In this document: positions 17,991-27,357 of the stretch, in pieces | Numbering within the stretch: the first letter of the stretch is position 1 | Layout: every line of letters begins with the position of its first letter | Origin: Methanobacterium_B sp963825335 | GTDB taxonomy: Archaea > Methanobacteriota > Methanobacteria > Methanobacteriales > Methanobacteriaceae | Assembly (NCBI GenBank): GCA_963825335.1 | Contig: CAWGSP010000001.1 | Coordinates: forward strand, 1,302,001 to 1,366,000 | Direction of reading: 5' to 3' | Length of the DNA: 64,000 nucleotides | Program-made: the position numbers and the translations under genes | The notes under the pieces: model-generated | What the model was told of the DNA's origin: nothing | Databases searched by the model: none | What the model saw: only the letters and a program-made list of their open reading frames with translations

Positions 17991-18010
17991 TTTAGGGTCT
18001 TAGATTTTTT
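17991..18010. repeat. Left terminal inverted repeat of the IS
   Basis: 20 bases, perfectly complementary to 19230-19249. It lies at the 3' side of the transposase gene. Confidence 0.85.
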
Positions 18011-19067
18011 AGGTTTCTGCGAGTTTTTGTAGGGCTGTTTTGGTGTTGTAACCGGTTGTTGTGATGAGTCCTGCTAAAAATACAATTAATATGGTGGTTC
18101 TTTTAGCTGATTCGGGTGTATATTTGTGTAATCTCTTCAGGCTTAATCCTGATTTGCATAATTTGAAAAAGTCTTCGATTTTGCCCCGGATTGGTTTGTA
18201 TTTTTTCCATTTGCTTATTTTTAATAATAACTCCCGTGTTAATTTTTGATACAGTTTTTTTGATTGTTTTTCTGTGTTTTTATTGTTAAATACGCGTAAT
18301 GGATAGGTTAATTTGTCTTTTAGTTTTTGGATTTTGAAATTTTCTTTTGGAAATATTAAAGGAACGATTTTATATTTGGATATGCCGATTTGGTAGTTTT
18401 TGTAGCTGTAATATCCTCTGTCAAATATTATTGTGTCGTTTTTTCTGATTATTCTCCGTTTTTGCAGGTTTTCCATTATTTCTGAGAAAATTCGTGAATC
18501 ATGTGGAGCTCCAGAATGGATAATAATTGCAACAGGCATTGCTGACTTCTGTTCTATAACAATAGTTGCCTTAAATCCTATATAAAAACCATAGGAAGAT
18601 GAATAACTCCATTTGAGATCCCGTTTTGCAAGATATTTTTTAGAACGTGTTTTACGCTTAACATTGTAATCCAAATCTACAGGAGTCGCATCAACAATAA
18701 ATGTCAACTTTCCACGTCTTTTTAATGGTTTAGTGTTTAATAAAATGCCATTTACGATTTTAACGTATGTATCGGATTCAAATCTTCCTAAAAATTCGGA
18801 AATTTGAAGAGCATCTGGAACTTCTGAAATTTCAAAAAATTTACGCAAACGTTTATCTCTTTTTAGTTCTTGAACAACAAATTCCATTGTTGTATTAAAA
18901 AATATGGCTATAAAAACAATTTTAATAGATAAAATCATCATATTAACATTTTTAATGCCTTTTGAAGCCATTATTGTGTTTGATTTTCTTGAACCGATAA
19001 TTTTAAATATTTTACCCAACAAGATATAGTTTGGGTCTTCTTTACTATAATTTAGATGATGCTTCAT
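18009..19067 (-). CDS. IS4-family-like DDE transposase
   Basis: 352 residues from the ATG at 19065-19067 (an in-frame start ten codons earlier is also possible). Catalytic residues are apparent: Asp in FIVDATPVD, Asp in IIFDRGYYSY, and Glu in the signature R-x3-E-x6-K (RGKIEDFFKLCK). The frame is uninterrupted, so the element may be active. The stop overlaps the left inverted repeat by two bases. Confidence 0.88.
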   Translation of the reverse strand: MKHHLNYSKEDPNYILLGKIFKIIGSRKSNTIMASKGIKNVNMMILSIKIVFIAIFFNTTMEFVVQELKRDKRLRKFFEISEVPDALQISEFLGRFESDTYVKIVNGILLNTKPLKRRGKLTFIVDATPVDLDYNVKRKTRSKKYLAKRDLKWSYSSSYGFYIGFKATIVIEQKSAMPVAIIIHSGAPHDSRIFSEIMENLQKRRIIRKNDTIIFDRGYYSYKNYQIGISKYKIVPLIFPKENFKIQKLKDKLTYPLRVFNNKNTEKQSKKLYQKLTRELLLKISKWKKYKPIRGKIEDFFKLCKSGLSLKRLHKYTPESAKRTTILIVFLAGLITTTGYNTKTALQKLAET

Positions 19068-19229
19068 TTTTATGACCAAATAAATATATGTAAGCACAAT
19101 TATTTAAATTTAATGGTTTAGAAGGCCCATTTTAATTAAAAAATATATTAACAAATGTATTTTTAGAAATCAAAGATAAATACTATTTAACACACTAAAA
19201 ATACTAAAAAATAAAGCTTCAAAAAAAGA

Positions 19230-19249
19230 AAAAAATCTAAGACCCTAAA
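19230..19249. repeat. Right terminal inverted repeat of the IS
   Basis: 20 bases, perfect complement of 17991-18010. It lies upstream of the transposase start, with about 160 bases of AT-rich DNA between. Confidence 0.85.
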
Positions 19250-19254
19250 ATTTT

Positions 19255-20010
19255 TTATATCCCATAAAATGACGATGCATTGGTGTAAGAAACCTTTTTA
19301 ATATCTTCCTTATCCACCCCTGCAAGTTTTAGCAGGTGAACGGTTTTAGGAACTGACAGTGGATCAGATGGTGACGAACTCATATCACTGTCTAATACAA
19401 ATTTATCATATCCATATTCGTCCATCATTTGAACGGCTTCCTCTGGAGTCATTTTCTGTGGTTGTACAGTAAGTCCTAACAGACCTTCAAAATCTGAAAC
19501 CCTGCTAATTATAGTACCGTCAACATGGTCTAATTGAACCAACGAACTGTCAATATGTTCTTCAATTAATGAAGCTGTTATGTTTGTTACTTCTTTCTTG
19601 TTGGTGCGCGGTGTATGTACAATGATCTTTCTGTTGAGTTCCTGTGCAATGTACAACTGCTTTTTAAAAACTTCAATTTCTAGATTAGACGCTTTTTCAA
19701 GTCCTATCTCACCTATTGCTACCACATTTTCGTTTTCAAGTAGTGCCGGAAGTTTATCCAGTACATTTTGATAGTCTGAGCATATGCTGCGTGGATGTAC
19801 ACCAACGGCACAGAATAACTTCACTCCATTAATTGCAGCTCTTTTAGTATCATTTTCCATGATTCTGTGAATATGATCCAAAACAACCACCGATGAGCTC
19901 ATTTTCAGGGGGTCATGGGCACAGGTTATGGCCTTCTCAACACCTGCCAATGCTATATTCTCAAAATCTTCATAAGGCCGCGTATCTGCATGTATGTGGG
20001 CATCAATCAT
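19255..20010 (-). CDS. TatD-related metal-dependent hydrolase
   Basis: 251 residues of the amidohydrolase/TatD superfamily. Metal ligands His5 and His7 sit in DAHIHAD; further ligands are GEIGLE (Glu near 118), VHTPR, QLDHVDG and LDSD near 210. Substrate unknown: TatD relatives are nucleases or esterases. GAGGTGAG precedes the ATG. The end lies only five bases from the insertion sequence, so the IS may have removed or displaced its original terminator. Confidence 0.82.
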   Translation of the reverse strand: MIDAHIHADTRPYEDFENIALAGVEKAITCAHDPLKMSSSVVVLDHIHRIMENDTKRAAINGVKLFCAVGVHPRSICSDYQNVLDKLPALLENENVVAIGEIGLEKASNLEIEVFKKQLYIAQELNRKIIVHTPRTNKKEVTNITASLIEEHIDSSLVQLDHVDGTIISRVSDFEGLLGLTVQPQKMTPEEAVQMMDEYGYDKFVLDSDMSSSPSDPLSVPKTVHLLKLAGVDKEDIKKVSYTNASSFYGI

Positions 20011-20197
20011 TTACTCACCTCTTTAAACTATTATATTCACTAAATAATGTTTATATATATTTATTTTTATTATAAAATTTTGAGTCATTGATTTTTTTTG
20101 TCAATTATTAAGACTGTTAGATATATTAATTCAAACCAGAATATTAGTATATAATTTCAATTATTATCTGATAACTTGGTAATGGGATGTGTAAAAT

Positions 20198-20353
20198 ATG
20201 GACGTAGAAGATTTGGCAAAAAAAGCATCGCTTAAAGAACTTAAGGATATAGCTAAAAAGAATGATATAGAAGTTGGGCGATGTCCAACCAAAATAAAGA
20301 TTGCGAAGTTGATTCCGAAAGAAGAGTTGGAAGCACTGGTTGGAGAGAAATAA
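20198..20353 (+). CDS. 51-residue SAP/Rho-N-like small protein
   Basis: Short gene with ATG at 20198-20200. The product begins MDVEDLAKKASLKELKDIAKK and contains the helix-turn-helix-helix pattern of SAP/HeH or Rho N-terminal domains (LKELKDIAKKNDIEVGRCPTK, then KIAKLIP), which bind nucleic acid. TGGTAATGGGATGTG upstream is a weak ribosome binding site. It stands alone between the TatD-like gene and glyS, divergent from the former. Function unknown. Confidence 0.6.
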   Translation: MDVEDLAKKASLKELKDIAKKNDIEVGRCPTKIKIAKLIPKEELEALVGEK

Positions 20354-20408
20354 AACCATTATTTATTTTATTAAACCATTTTAATAATTTTTAAAAAAAA
20401 TTTAAGGG

Positions 20409-22130
20409 TTAAATATCTTCGAAATCAATTTTGCCAGCTAAAAGATCGAGAAGAATACTGTAACAAATTTTTATAGGTACTCTGATCTGTTTTAAGTTAT
20501 CCCTGTTTCTTATGGTTACAGATTCATTTTCGAGTGTTTCATGGTCAACAGTCACAGCAAATGGCACACCTATTTCATCAGATCGAGCATATCTCCTTCC
20601 TATCGTGCCTGATCCATCATATTCTGCAATAATACCCTGATTTCTCAGCTCTTCCCTTATGTTGTGTGCTGTTTTTACCAGTTCAATGTTATTGACGAGT
20701 GGGAAAACATTTACTCCAACTGGGGCTATCTGTTTTTCCAACTTCAAAAATGTTCGTTCTTCATCCTCCCTGTAGGAATGTAACAAAACAGCGTATATTA
20801 TCCGGTCAATACCATAAGATGGTTCTATTACGTGAGGGATTACCTTTTCGCCCAATGTTTTCTCTTCTTTTTCTTCAAAACTTATCAGGTCATTCGACAG
20901 TTCAAAGGAATTTCCATCCACATCAACTATGAAGCTTTCTTTTTCATCTAAAGTTTTTTGGATGGTTGCAGCATCCGTGTCTTCTAAAGCTTTGATAATT
21001 TTGGGTGCATCACCCTTAAAAAGTGGTCCAAACATTTTCATATTTGGCTTCACAACTATCTTATTAACAGTTTTAGGTTCCTCATATTCAATGAAAACAC
21101 TTAAGTCCTCTTTACTGTACTCGCTGTGTGATCTAAGGTCGAAATCTGTCCTGTCTGCAATTCCTATTATTTCGATCCATCCAAATCTGTCTGTTTGTAC
21201 CTCAACATCCCAGCAATCAATAGCATAGTGGGCCATTTCAGTAGGCAGATGTTGTCTGAATCTTATAACATCGGAGGGTATTCCAAGGTCTGCCAGGAAC
21301 CTTGCTGCAAGACAAAGTTGATAGGTCAATATTTCACTAGATATCACTCCGTCCTTAACAGCATCTCCAGCAATCATTTCTTCGGGTTCTGTTTTTTGCA
21401 TCTGGTTAACAGCAGAGTACAAGTTCAGTGTATCGTCCGTGAATGCACCGAATTTAAGATGTTTCTTGCATGAAGGGTCTACAAATATTTCAGCTTCGGC
21501 CTGTGTGAACTCCCTGAGTCTTATAACTCCTTGACGTGGTGATATTTCGTTACGATAGGCTTTACCAATTTGAACAACACCGAACGGAAGTTTTCCTCTG
21601 TAAAACCTTAAAAGCCTCTTAAATGGTATGAATATTCCTTGTGCTGTTTCTGGCCGCATATAACCTGTTTTTTTCCCCTTTGCTCCGATTAATGTTTTGA
21701 ACATGAGGTTATAACTCCAGACATGTTCCAGAGGACTTCCACATTTTGGGCATGCAATACTGTTTTCATCTAACAGTTCTGTCAGTCTCTTATCTTCAAA
21801 GCCTTCTACATCTTCTCCAATTGCATCCCGTATGATATGGTCTGCTCTGTAAACTTCCATACATTCCTTACATTCGGTCATGGGATCGGTGAAATTATCA
21901 ACGTGTCCCGAAGCTTTTAAGGCTTCTTCAGGCATTATTGTTGGGGATTCTATTTCATAGAAACCTTCACCCACTATGTAATAGTTTCTCCATTTCTCAA
22001 TGATATTGTTTTTTAGTATCGCACCTAAGGGTCCGTAATCATAAAATCCGGCTGTTCCTGCGTATATCTCAAATGAAGACCAAAGAAATCCTCTCTTCTT
22101 AGCTATGTTCATTATTTTGCTGTCTGACAT
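20409..22130 (-). CDS. glyS: Glycyl-tRNA synthetase
   Basis: Class II synthetase of the alpha2 type found in archaea and eukaryotes. The 573 residues show motif 1 region (YDYGPLGAILKNNI), a zinc-binding insert with CKEC and CPKC, motif 2 (YRNEISPRQGVIRLREFTQAE), motif 3 (EPSYGIDRIIYAVL) and the C-terminal anticodon-binding domain (QIAPVGVNVFPLV). Full length. Confidence 0.97.
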   Translation of the reverse strand: MSDSKIMNIAKKRGFLWSSFEIYAGTAGFYDYGPLGAILKNNIIEKWRNYYIVGEGFYEIESPTIMPEEALKASGHVDNFTDPMTECKECMEVYRADHIIRDAIGEDVEGFEDKRLTELLDENSIACPKCGSPLEHVWSYNLMFKTLIGAKGKKTGYMRPETAQGIFIPFKRLLRFYRGKLPFGVVQIGKAYRNEISPRQGVIRLREFTQAEAEIFVDPSCKKHLKFGAFTDDTLNLYSAVNQMQKTEPEEMIAGDAVKDGVISSEILTYQLCLAARFLADLGIPSDVIRFRQHLPTEMAHYAIDCWDVEVQTDRFGWIEIIGIADRTDFDLRSHSEYSKEDLSVFIEYEEPKTVNKIVVKPNMKMFGPLFKGDAPKIIKALEDTDAATIQKTLDEKESFIVDVDGNSFELSNDLISFEEKEEKTLGEKVIPHVIEPSYGIDRIIYAVLLHSYREDEERTFLKLEKQIAPVGVNVFPLVNNIELVKTAHNIREELRNQGIIAEYDGSGTIGRRYARSDEIGVPFAVTVDHETLENESVTIRNRDNLKQIRVPIKICYSILLDLLAGKIDFEDI

Positions 22131-22181
22131 AAAATCATCTCATTATAATAAATTGGTCAAAAAATTTTAATCAGAATATTA

Positions 22182-22790
22182 TTAATCCATCTTAAATGTA
22201 GTTCCTCTAACAATCTCGTAATCATGTTTGATCTTGCTTGTTACAGGACGTTTCTGATTCATATATTTGCTATCTCGTTCCGGATGTCCATAGGGCCTTT
22301 CTGCTGCAGATGTCATCGTTTCAAAGACTATTTGACATACCCTTTGTCCTGTGTACAATGCAACGGGCATTTTTCCTATGTTGGATATTTCAAGGGTTAT
22401 TTTACCGCAGAATCCAGGGTCTATATAACCTGCTGTAACATGCATTGTTATCCCAAGACGTCCCATTGATGAACGCCCTTCAACCCTTGCAACCAAGTTG
22501 TCTGGAAGTTTAACTGTTTCATACGTTGTTGCCAGTGCAAATTCGCCTGGATGGATAATAAATGCCTCACCTTCAGCAATATAAAAAGATTCCATGTAGG
22601 ATTCGATATCTGATTTATCCATGGGATCGATGCACGGTTTTCTGATTATTCTGAAGCCTTTAAATTCATTTCCAATCCTCAAATCTACAGAAGATGGTTG
22701 TATTTGCTTATCTGGCTCTTTTAAAGGGTCTATGACTATTTTACCCAATTTAATATGTTCTTTTATATCTTTGTCACTTAGAATGGCCAT
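22182..22790 (-). CDS. dcd: dCTP deaminase (probably bifunctional with dUTPase)
   Basis: Converts dCTP toward dUMP for thymidylate synthesis. The 202 residues match the archaeal family: PSSVDLRIG near 33-41, the RSSMGRLGI motif and the TAGYIDPGF(C)G motif with the catalytic Glu in the following strand (ITLEIS). Its ATG directly follows the stop of the DUF1512 gene, so they are coupled. Confidence 0.95.
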   Translation of the reverse strand: MAILSDKDIKEHIKLGKIVIDPLKEPDKQIQPSSVDLRIGNEFKGFRIIRKPCIDPMDKSDIESYMESFYIAEGEAFIIHPGEFALATTYETVKLPDNLVARVEGRSSMGRLGITMHVTAGYIDPGFCGKITLEISNIGKMPVALYTGQRVCQIVFETMTSAAERPYGHPERDSKYMNQKRPVTSKIKHDYEIVRGTTFKMD

Positions 22791-23936
22791 TTATTGCCCT
22801 CTCTTACCTTTTTCGATATCTTCTTTTATGTCTATCTTCGATATATCTTTGACTATATTGGGAATACCGCAACTATTCCCCACACCCAGCACCAAAATTT
22901 TGCTCCCGGGTTTTGATTGTAATATTGATCTTTGAATTATTCCAACTGTCTTGGCAGCTGATTTCAGTAAGATGGGCATCATTTGTTGTATTGACTCTTC
23001 AGGACTCATTTTTACAATAATGGCATCTAAAGCAATGTTATTTTTAACCATTTCTCCTTCTAGGATCCATTTATCAACACCAGGACCACCTACCACAACC
23101 CCAACTCCCTGAGCAACTGCCCCTGTTTCTTCACCTTCGAGCTTTTGCGCTGCATCTACTGTTATTAATCGATTAATATTTTCCTTTTCTATTAAATTTT
23201 TAACAGTTCGCCCTGGTCTTCCAATCCTTGCACCGGGGCCTTTGGCACGAGCAATTATAATATCCCTATTTTCTATTACTGTTCTGCCTATCAAAATATC
23301 GTTTGTCTCTTTCATTTCATCTTCTGGCACATTTGTCATGAGCATTCCAGCAACCAACGGCCCTAATCCATCACCTATTGGTTTTCCTTCTGAAAATGCG
23401 TGTAAACCATTATATTGTGCTCTGATTATTCTCATTATCATGGGTAGGCCCATTTGAAGTGTGAACAATATTTGCAGGTTTCCTGTCTTCTTAGTAAGTT
23501 CGAGGTTGTGTCGAATATTTTTTGCAACATTATTTATGCCAACAGTTGCTTTGAGTGTCATGGTTAAATTGGATTTCCATTCATTATCGGCATTTGGTGC
23601 TATCATATCGATCATATCTCTGAACCTTTCCTCTCCCATTTCAATGATCCGTTCGAATTTTTCCATTATCCCCGTTGCGTCAAGGTCTACTGGAGGTACA
23701 ATGAAAAATTCCATGAAGTCGTTTATTGCATCTGTTGGATCGGTATCCGGTTTTCCCTGTTCCACACACACCTTTTTAAGGAGTTCCTTTGAATTTTGAA
23801 CCATTTCTTCGAGTTCAAATACATATCTTGCGATTGAATTGATTATCCTGCTTTTGATCACGATCGGAACCAATATTATAAGGATTATGATTGCCAAAAT
23901 TATTATTATATCAAACGGGGTTATGCCGAGAAACAT
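22791..23936 (-). CDS. DUF1512 membrane-anchored protein
   Basis: 381 residues. One N-terminal membrane helix (about 8-27, Ile-rich) is followed by a soluble domain of about 350 residues conserved in euryarchaea (DUF1512). Visible are GDGLGPLVAGML, GRPGRTVKNL and a C-terminal VLGVGNSCGIPN segment. Function unknown. The ATG at 23934-23936 is preferred over an upstream one because GGGTGG lies before it. It sits between trmJ and dcd in one minus-strand operon. Confidence 0.78.
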   Translation of the reverse strand: MFLGITPFDIIIILAIIILIILVPIVIKSRIINSIARYVFELEEMVQNSKELLKKVCVEQGKPDTDPTDAINDFMEFFIVPPVDLDATGIMEKFERIIEMGEERFRDMIDMIAPNADNEWKSNLTMTLKATVGINNVAKNIRHNLELTKKTGNLQILFTLQMGLPMIMRIIRAQYNGLHAFSEGKPIGDGLGPLVAGMLMTNVPEDEMKETNDILIGRTVIENRDIIIARAKGPGARIGRPGRTVKNLIEKENINRLITVDAAQKLEGEETGAVAQGVGVVVGGPGVDKWILEGEMVKNNIALDAIIVKMSPEESIQQMMPILLKSAAKTVGIIQRSILQSKPGSKILVLGVGNSCGIPNIVKDISKIDIKEDIEKGKRGQ

Positions 23937-23959
23937 ATTTTTTCCACCCAAATAATAAT

Positions 23960-24667
23960 TCAATTCTTAATTTCTTTTATACGCTCATCAATTCTTCTCA
24001 AAGTACCTTTCAAAGTATGAGATTCCCTTCCAGAAATGAAGGCTCTTCCTATGATTCGTCTGAAAACCAGCAGAGCATTTTGACTCTTATGTTCTGAGTA
24101 GCCGAGTTTAAGTATAATATTATCCATAGATTCGATTAGACTCTCTTTTTCCCTGTCTGTTGCTCCTTTAAGCGTATCTACTGGATACGATTTTTCTCTC
24201 TTGAACAGTTCATAGAATATTATTGCAGCAGCATGTGTAATATTTAGTATTGGATAAATCTCATGTGTTGGGATACTGACTATTATATCACAAAGAGCAA
24301 TTTCATCGTTCGAAAGTCCATTACCCTCTCTTCCAAAAATTATGGCTATATTACGATTGTAATTAATTGAATCTGCCAGTTGTTCTGGACTTACAGCAAT
24401 TCTAGACAGATTATAGCTGCCACCAGCACTTCCGGTTGTTCCGATGGTTGAGTCTATTTCTGCATATTTTAAAAATTTATTTAGAGAATCGTATATTTCA
24501 CAGTTGCTGACAATATCTCTAGCATGCATGGCCTGATAATAACTTTCGTTTTTAATTTCACATGGATTTATGAGTACTAGATTCATGAGTCCAAAGTTTT
24601 TCATTGTCCTAGCGAGAAAACCGATATTTCCTGGTGATTCTGGTTCAACAAATACCACATAAATCAT
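23960..24667 (-). CDS. trmJ: tRNA 2'-O-methyltransferase TrmJ-like (SPOUT)
   Basis: Methylates the ribose of tRNA position 32. The 235 residues show the SPOUT knot: opening VFVEPESPGNIGFLARTMKNFG, IIFGREGNGLSNDEI near 115-129 and PILNITHAAAII, the Ser/Asn motif that binds S-adenosylmethionine. A C-terminal helical extension of about 75 residues is typical of TrmJ. It is first in the trmJ-DUF1512-dcd operon. Confidence 0.88.
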   Translation of the reverse strand: MIYVVFVEPESPGNIGFLARTMKNFGLMNLVLINPCEIKNESYYQAMHARDIVSNCEIYDSLNKFLKYAEIDSTIGTTGSAGGSYNLSRIAVSPEQLADSINYNRNIAIIFGREGNGLSNDEIALCDIIVSIPTHEIYPILNITHAAAIIFYELFKREKSYPVDTLKGATDREKESLIESMDNIILKLGYSEHKSQNALLVFRRIIGRAFISGRESHTLKGTLRRIDERIKEIKN

Positions 24668-24733
24668 ATTTTTTATGACTCCATAAATTAATTAAACTGA
24701 CATCCCTTAATTATCATCTATTTAATTGGCTAT

Positions 24734-26269
24734 TTAACCTTCGTACGCCAATTCAAGGAGTTTCAGTATATTCATGACCTTAACATTAGTAATCCCTTCT
24801 CTTTCGAGCGAATCTTTTATATTGTATTCGCAGAATGGGCATATGGTAATTACAGCATCAACTTTAAGATCCTTTACCATGTCTACCTTCTTTTTACCGA
24901 GGCCTGCGGCTATTTCGGGTTTACCTGAGCGTACCCCGCCACCAGCACCACAGCACTGATCTGGTATTTCCATTTCAACAAATTCAAGGCCTTTTATTTT
25001 TTTAAGTATTTCACGGGGTTCTTTGCTTATACCCTGGCCCCTGACAAGATGACATGGGTCGTGATATGTTACCCTCATATTGACTGGTTTCATATCTTTG
25101 GTGTTGAGTCTTTCTGCTAAAAACTCGCTTATATCAACCACATTCAGATTGACACCATATTTTGGATAATCATTTTTAAGTGTTGCTCCACAGCCAGCAC
25201 AGACAGTCACAATGGTATCGTAGTCTTTAAAAACTTCCTGATTTTTTTTCACAACATCTGGAACTATATCGGTTTGTCCGGTTCTGAGCAGTGGTGAACC
25301 GCAACACACCTGTTCTGTGGGCACAACAACATCAACATCGTTGTATTCCATGACCTTCATCAAGGCCATTCCTATCTCTGGAAGTTTGTAGTCAACCATA
25401 CAACCTGTAAACAGTGCTACTTTCTCTTTTTTGGCTTTTGCATCTCCATCCCCGGCAGTTTCATCAGATATTATTTTATCCTTTGTCACTGCTTTAATGA
25501 ATCCTTCTGGGAATTTTCCTGTTCCCAATGGTTCAACTGATCGTCCTGTTTTCTTAATGAGTTCCATAACAGTTTTGTGGGGTGGTAGCGGACCTATTCC
25601 CTCTTTACATGCTATTTCTCGCAGTTTTTCAATTGCCGATCCAAATGTGTTTATTTCTTTGGGACACACTTCAGCACATTTACCGCAAGATGTGCAACAA
25701 TAAAGGCCTTCATCGAATCCTTCAAACGCACGATCTTCACAATCACGAGGATCTAAAGCAAATTTAGAGATGTAGCGCATGAAATATGGCCCTGCAAATT
25801 CTGATGATTCTTTAACTACGGGGCATGCCGATAAACACGATAAACATTCTATGCAACTTCTAATTTTTTTAGTATCCGAATATTCTTTGGGATCCATTAT
25901 GTCTGGACATTCTGGTATGTTACATTCACCCTCCAAATAGAGATCCATTAGTTGAACTTTATCATCAAATTCAGACCGGTCTATAACCAGGTCCTTAATT
26001 ACACCAAAATCTAAAGGTTCAATCACAGCATTATCTTCTATTTCTGCTTTACAAGCCAAAACTACCTTTCCATTCATTTTTAAAGCGCAGGACCCGCATT
26101 GTCCGGCTCTACAGGAGCATCTGTACGCTATATCTGCGTTGTATTTCTTGTTAATATAATTTAGGGCGTCAAGAATCTTCATTTTATCCGTTTTCGGGAT
26201 ACTATAACTTTCTAAGTGTGCATCTACACCCTTTTCGCGTTCTTGCCGTAAAACATTGACAGTTATCAT
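24734..26269 (-). CDS. tfrB: CoM/CoB-fumarate reductase (thiol:fumarate reductase) subunit B
   Basis: Oxidises coenzymes M and B to the heterodisulfide while TfrA reduces fumarate, giving succinate for biosynthesis. The 511 residues join an SdhB-like half (2Fe-2S motif CSCRAGQCGSC near 52-62; [4Fe-4S] motifs CIECLSCLSACP and CCTSCGKCAEVCP) to an HdrB-like half with two CCG domains (CCGSPLLRTGQ; DPCHLVRG with CCGAGGG). An ATG at 26267-26269 with GGAG six bases upstream is chosen over the TTG four codons before. tfrA is not nearby. Confidence 0.93.
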   Translation of the reverse strand: MITVNVLRQEREKGVDAHLESYSIPKTDKMKILDALNYINKKYNADIAYRCSCRAGQCGSCALKMNGKVVLACKAEIEDNAVIEPLDFGVIKDLVIDRSEFDDKVQLMDLYLEGECNIPECPDIMDPKEYSDTKKIRSCIECLSCLSACPVVKESSEFAGPYFMRYISKFALDPRDCEDRAFEGFDEGLYCCTSCGKCAEVCPKEINTFGSAIEKLREIACKEGIGPLPPHKTVMELIKKTGRSVEPLGTGKFPEGFIKAVTKDKIISDETAGDGDAKAKKEKVALFTGCMVDYKLPEIGMALMKVMEYNDVDVVVPTEQVCCGSPLLRTGQTDIVPDVVKKNQEVFKDYDTIVTVCAGCGATLKNDYPKYGVNLNVVDISEFLAERLNTKDMKPVNMRVTYHDPCHLVRGQGISKEPREILKKIKGLEFVEMEIPDQCCGAGGGVRSGKPEIAAGLGKKKVDMVKDLKVDAVITICPFCEYNIKDSLEREGITNVKVMNILKLLELAYEG

Positions 26270-26460
26270 TTCGATCTCCAATTATTAAATTTAATTAAAA
26301 AAGATTTAATTTTTTTTAATCCGATTTTTTATGCTTTTGTTATTTTTATAAAGAATTTAATGGACTTCGGGATTAATTAGTTATTGTTTGATATATTATA
26401 AATAATTTATAAGACGATCAATTTCCTCAAACTCGAATTTTACTTGAAGGAAATTTTGTT

Positions 26461-27027
26461 TCAACTGGGTATGATTTCTCTCACAAGGATCCAGTACATC
26501 AAAAGTTCATCTTCCATTTTTTTATAATCAGGATATCTTGATGAGATGATGTCCCAGAATGGTTTTTTGTGACTCATTTCGATAATATGGGTAACTTCAT
26601 GGAATACAACGTATTCAATCAGATAATTGGGCAGATACATTAGATACAAGTTAATGTTAACATTTTTTTTGGAACTGCAGCTACCCCAACGGGTTTTCAT
26701 ATGCTTAAAATAAACACGATTAACTGTCACGCCTAGAATTTCAGATAATCGTTCAACCAGCGATAATATCATGGCTCTAAATTCTTCTTCTGTCTTCTTG
26801 AAATCGAGAGCTTTTTCATTTGCTTTGACCATGGATTCTCTTATACGGCAAATCTTGTTGTATATCCATTTTTCATGGGTCTTTATGAGATACTCATCTT
26901 CATCATAGTTTAAAGGCATAATTAAACGTAACTTATCTGTTTTAATCTCTAATCTTGCATGTTTCACTTTTCTATGGATTACCTCGTATTCCACTTCAAT
27001 ATCATAAATTTTGGCGATTTTTTTCAT
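26461..27027 (-). CDS. YgjP-like zinc metallopeptidase
   Basis: 188 residues of the PF01863 (YgjP, formerly DUF45) family. The zinc motif is HEVTHIIEMSH near residues 144-154, HExxH plus a third His. The preceding conserved TRWGSCSSKKNVNINLYLMY stretch is diagnostic. Substrate is unknown; in bacteria the family is linked with type I restriction loci, but none is present here. Confidence 0.87.
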   Translation of the reverse strand: MKKIAKIYDIEVEYEVIHRKVKHARLEIKTDKLRLIMPLNYDEDEYLIKTHEKWIYNKICRIRESMVKANEKALDFKKTEEEFRAMILSLVERLSEILGVTVNRVYFKHMKTRWGSCSSKKNVNINLYLMYLPNYLIEYVVFHEVTHIIEMSHKKPFWDIISSRYPDYKKMEDELLMYWILVREIIPS

Positions 27028-27357
27028 CCTTTTTCCAGCAATAAATTTTTTTTACACCATAGTCTCATTATTTTTTAAAAAATATTAATCAGACAGATAT
27101 TAAAAATGGACCGATCTTATGGAGTGTACAAAAAACCTTATAGTTAATCCCAATGGTGTAATATATTAAATGTAATGAATTTATGATTCATATTAGAATG
27201 TAAACTGAATCATTGTTAAACAGTTTATGGTCTGGGATGATAAAGTTTTTATCATAAATACCAGTTATTAAATTAAAAGATTTTATGAAATAAAAAATAT
27301 TTACAGAATCCAAATAATTTAGGGATTCGTTATTAAATAGCAATTATAGTGATCATC
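27028..27357. other. 330-base intergenic region upstream of iorA
   Basis: AT-rich, between divergent genes, so it should hold both promoters. I can see no clear RNA or ORF. A short palindrome ATAAAGTTTTTATCAT-like stretch occurs near 27240-27255 but is not convincing. Confidence 0.3.

Larger units (their letters stand above)
17991..19249. mobile_element. IS4-like insertion sequence
   Basis: About 1.26 kb bounded by inverted repeats of 20 bases: TTTAGGGTCTTAGATTTTTT at 17991-18010 and its exact complement at 19230-19249. If the repeats are taken to start at TAGGG, AAATTTTTT flanks both ends and may be a 9-base target duplication, although the AT-rich context makes this uncertain. A single intact transposase fills it. 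It sits between pfkB and the TatD-like gene in non-coding DNA. Confidence 0.85.

Noticed and set aside
18009..19097. Possible frameshifted or split transposase.
   Set aside because: The frame is continuous and holds all catalytic residues.
27125..27130. TGTACA, the box bound by TrpY in related methanogens, upstream of iorA.
   Set aside because: The same six bases occur at several other places in the window, including inside genes, so a single copy has no weight.
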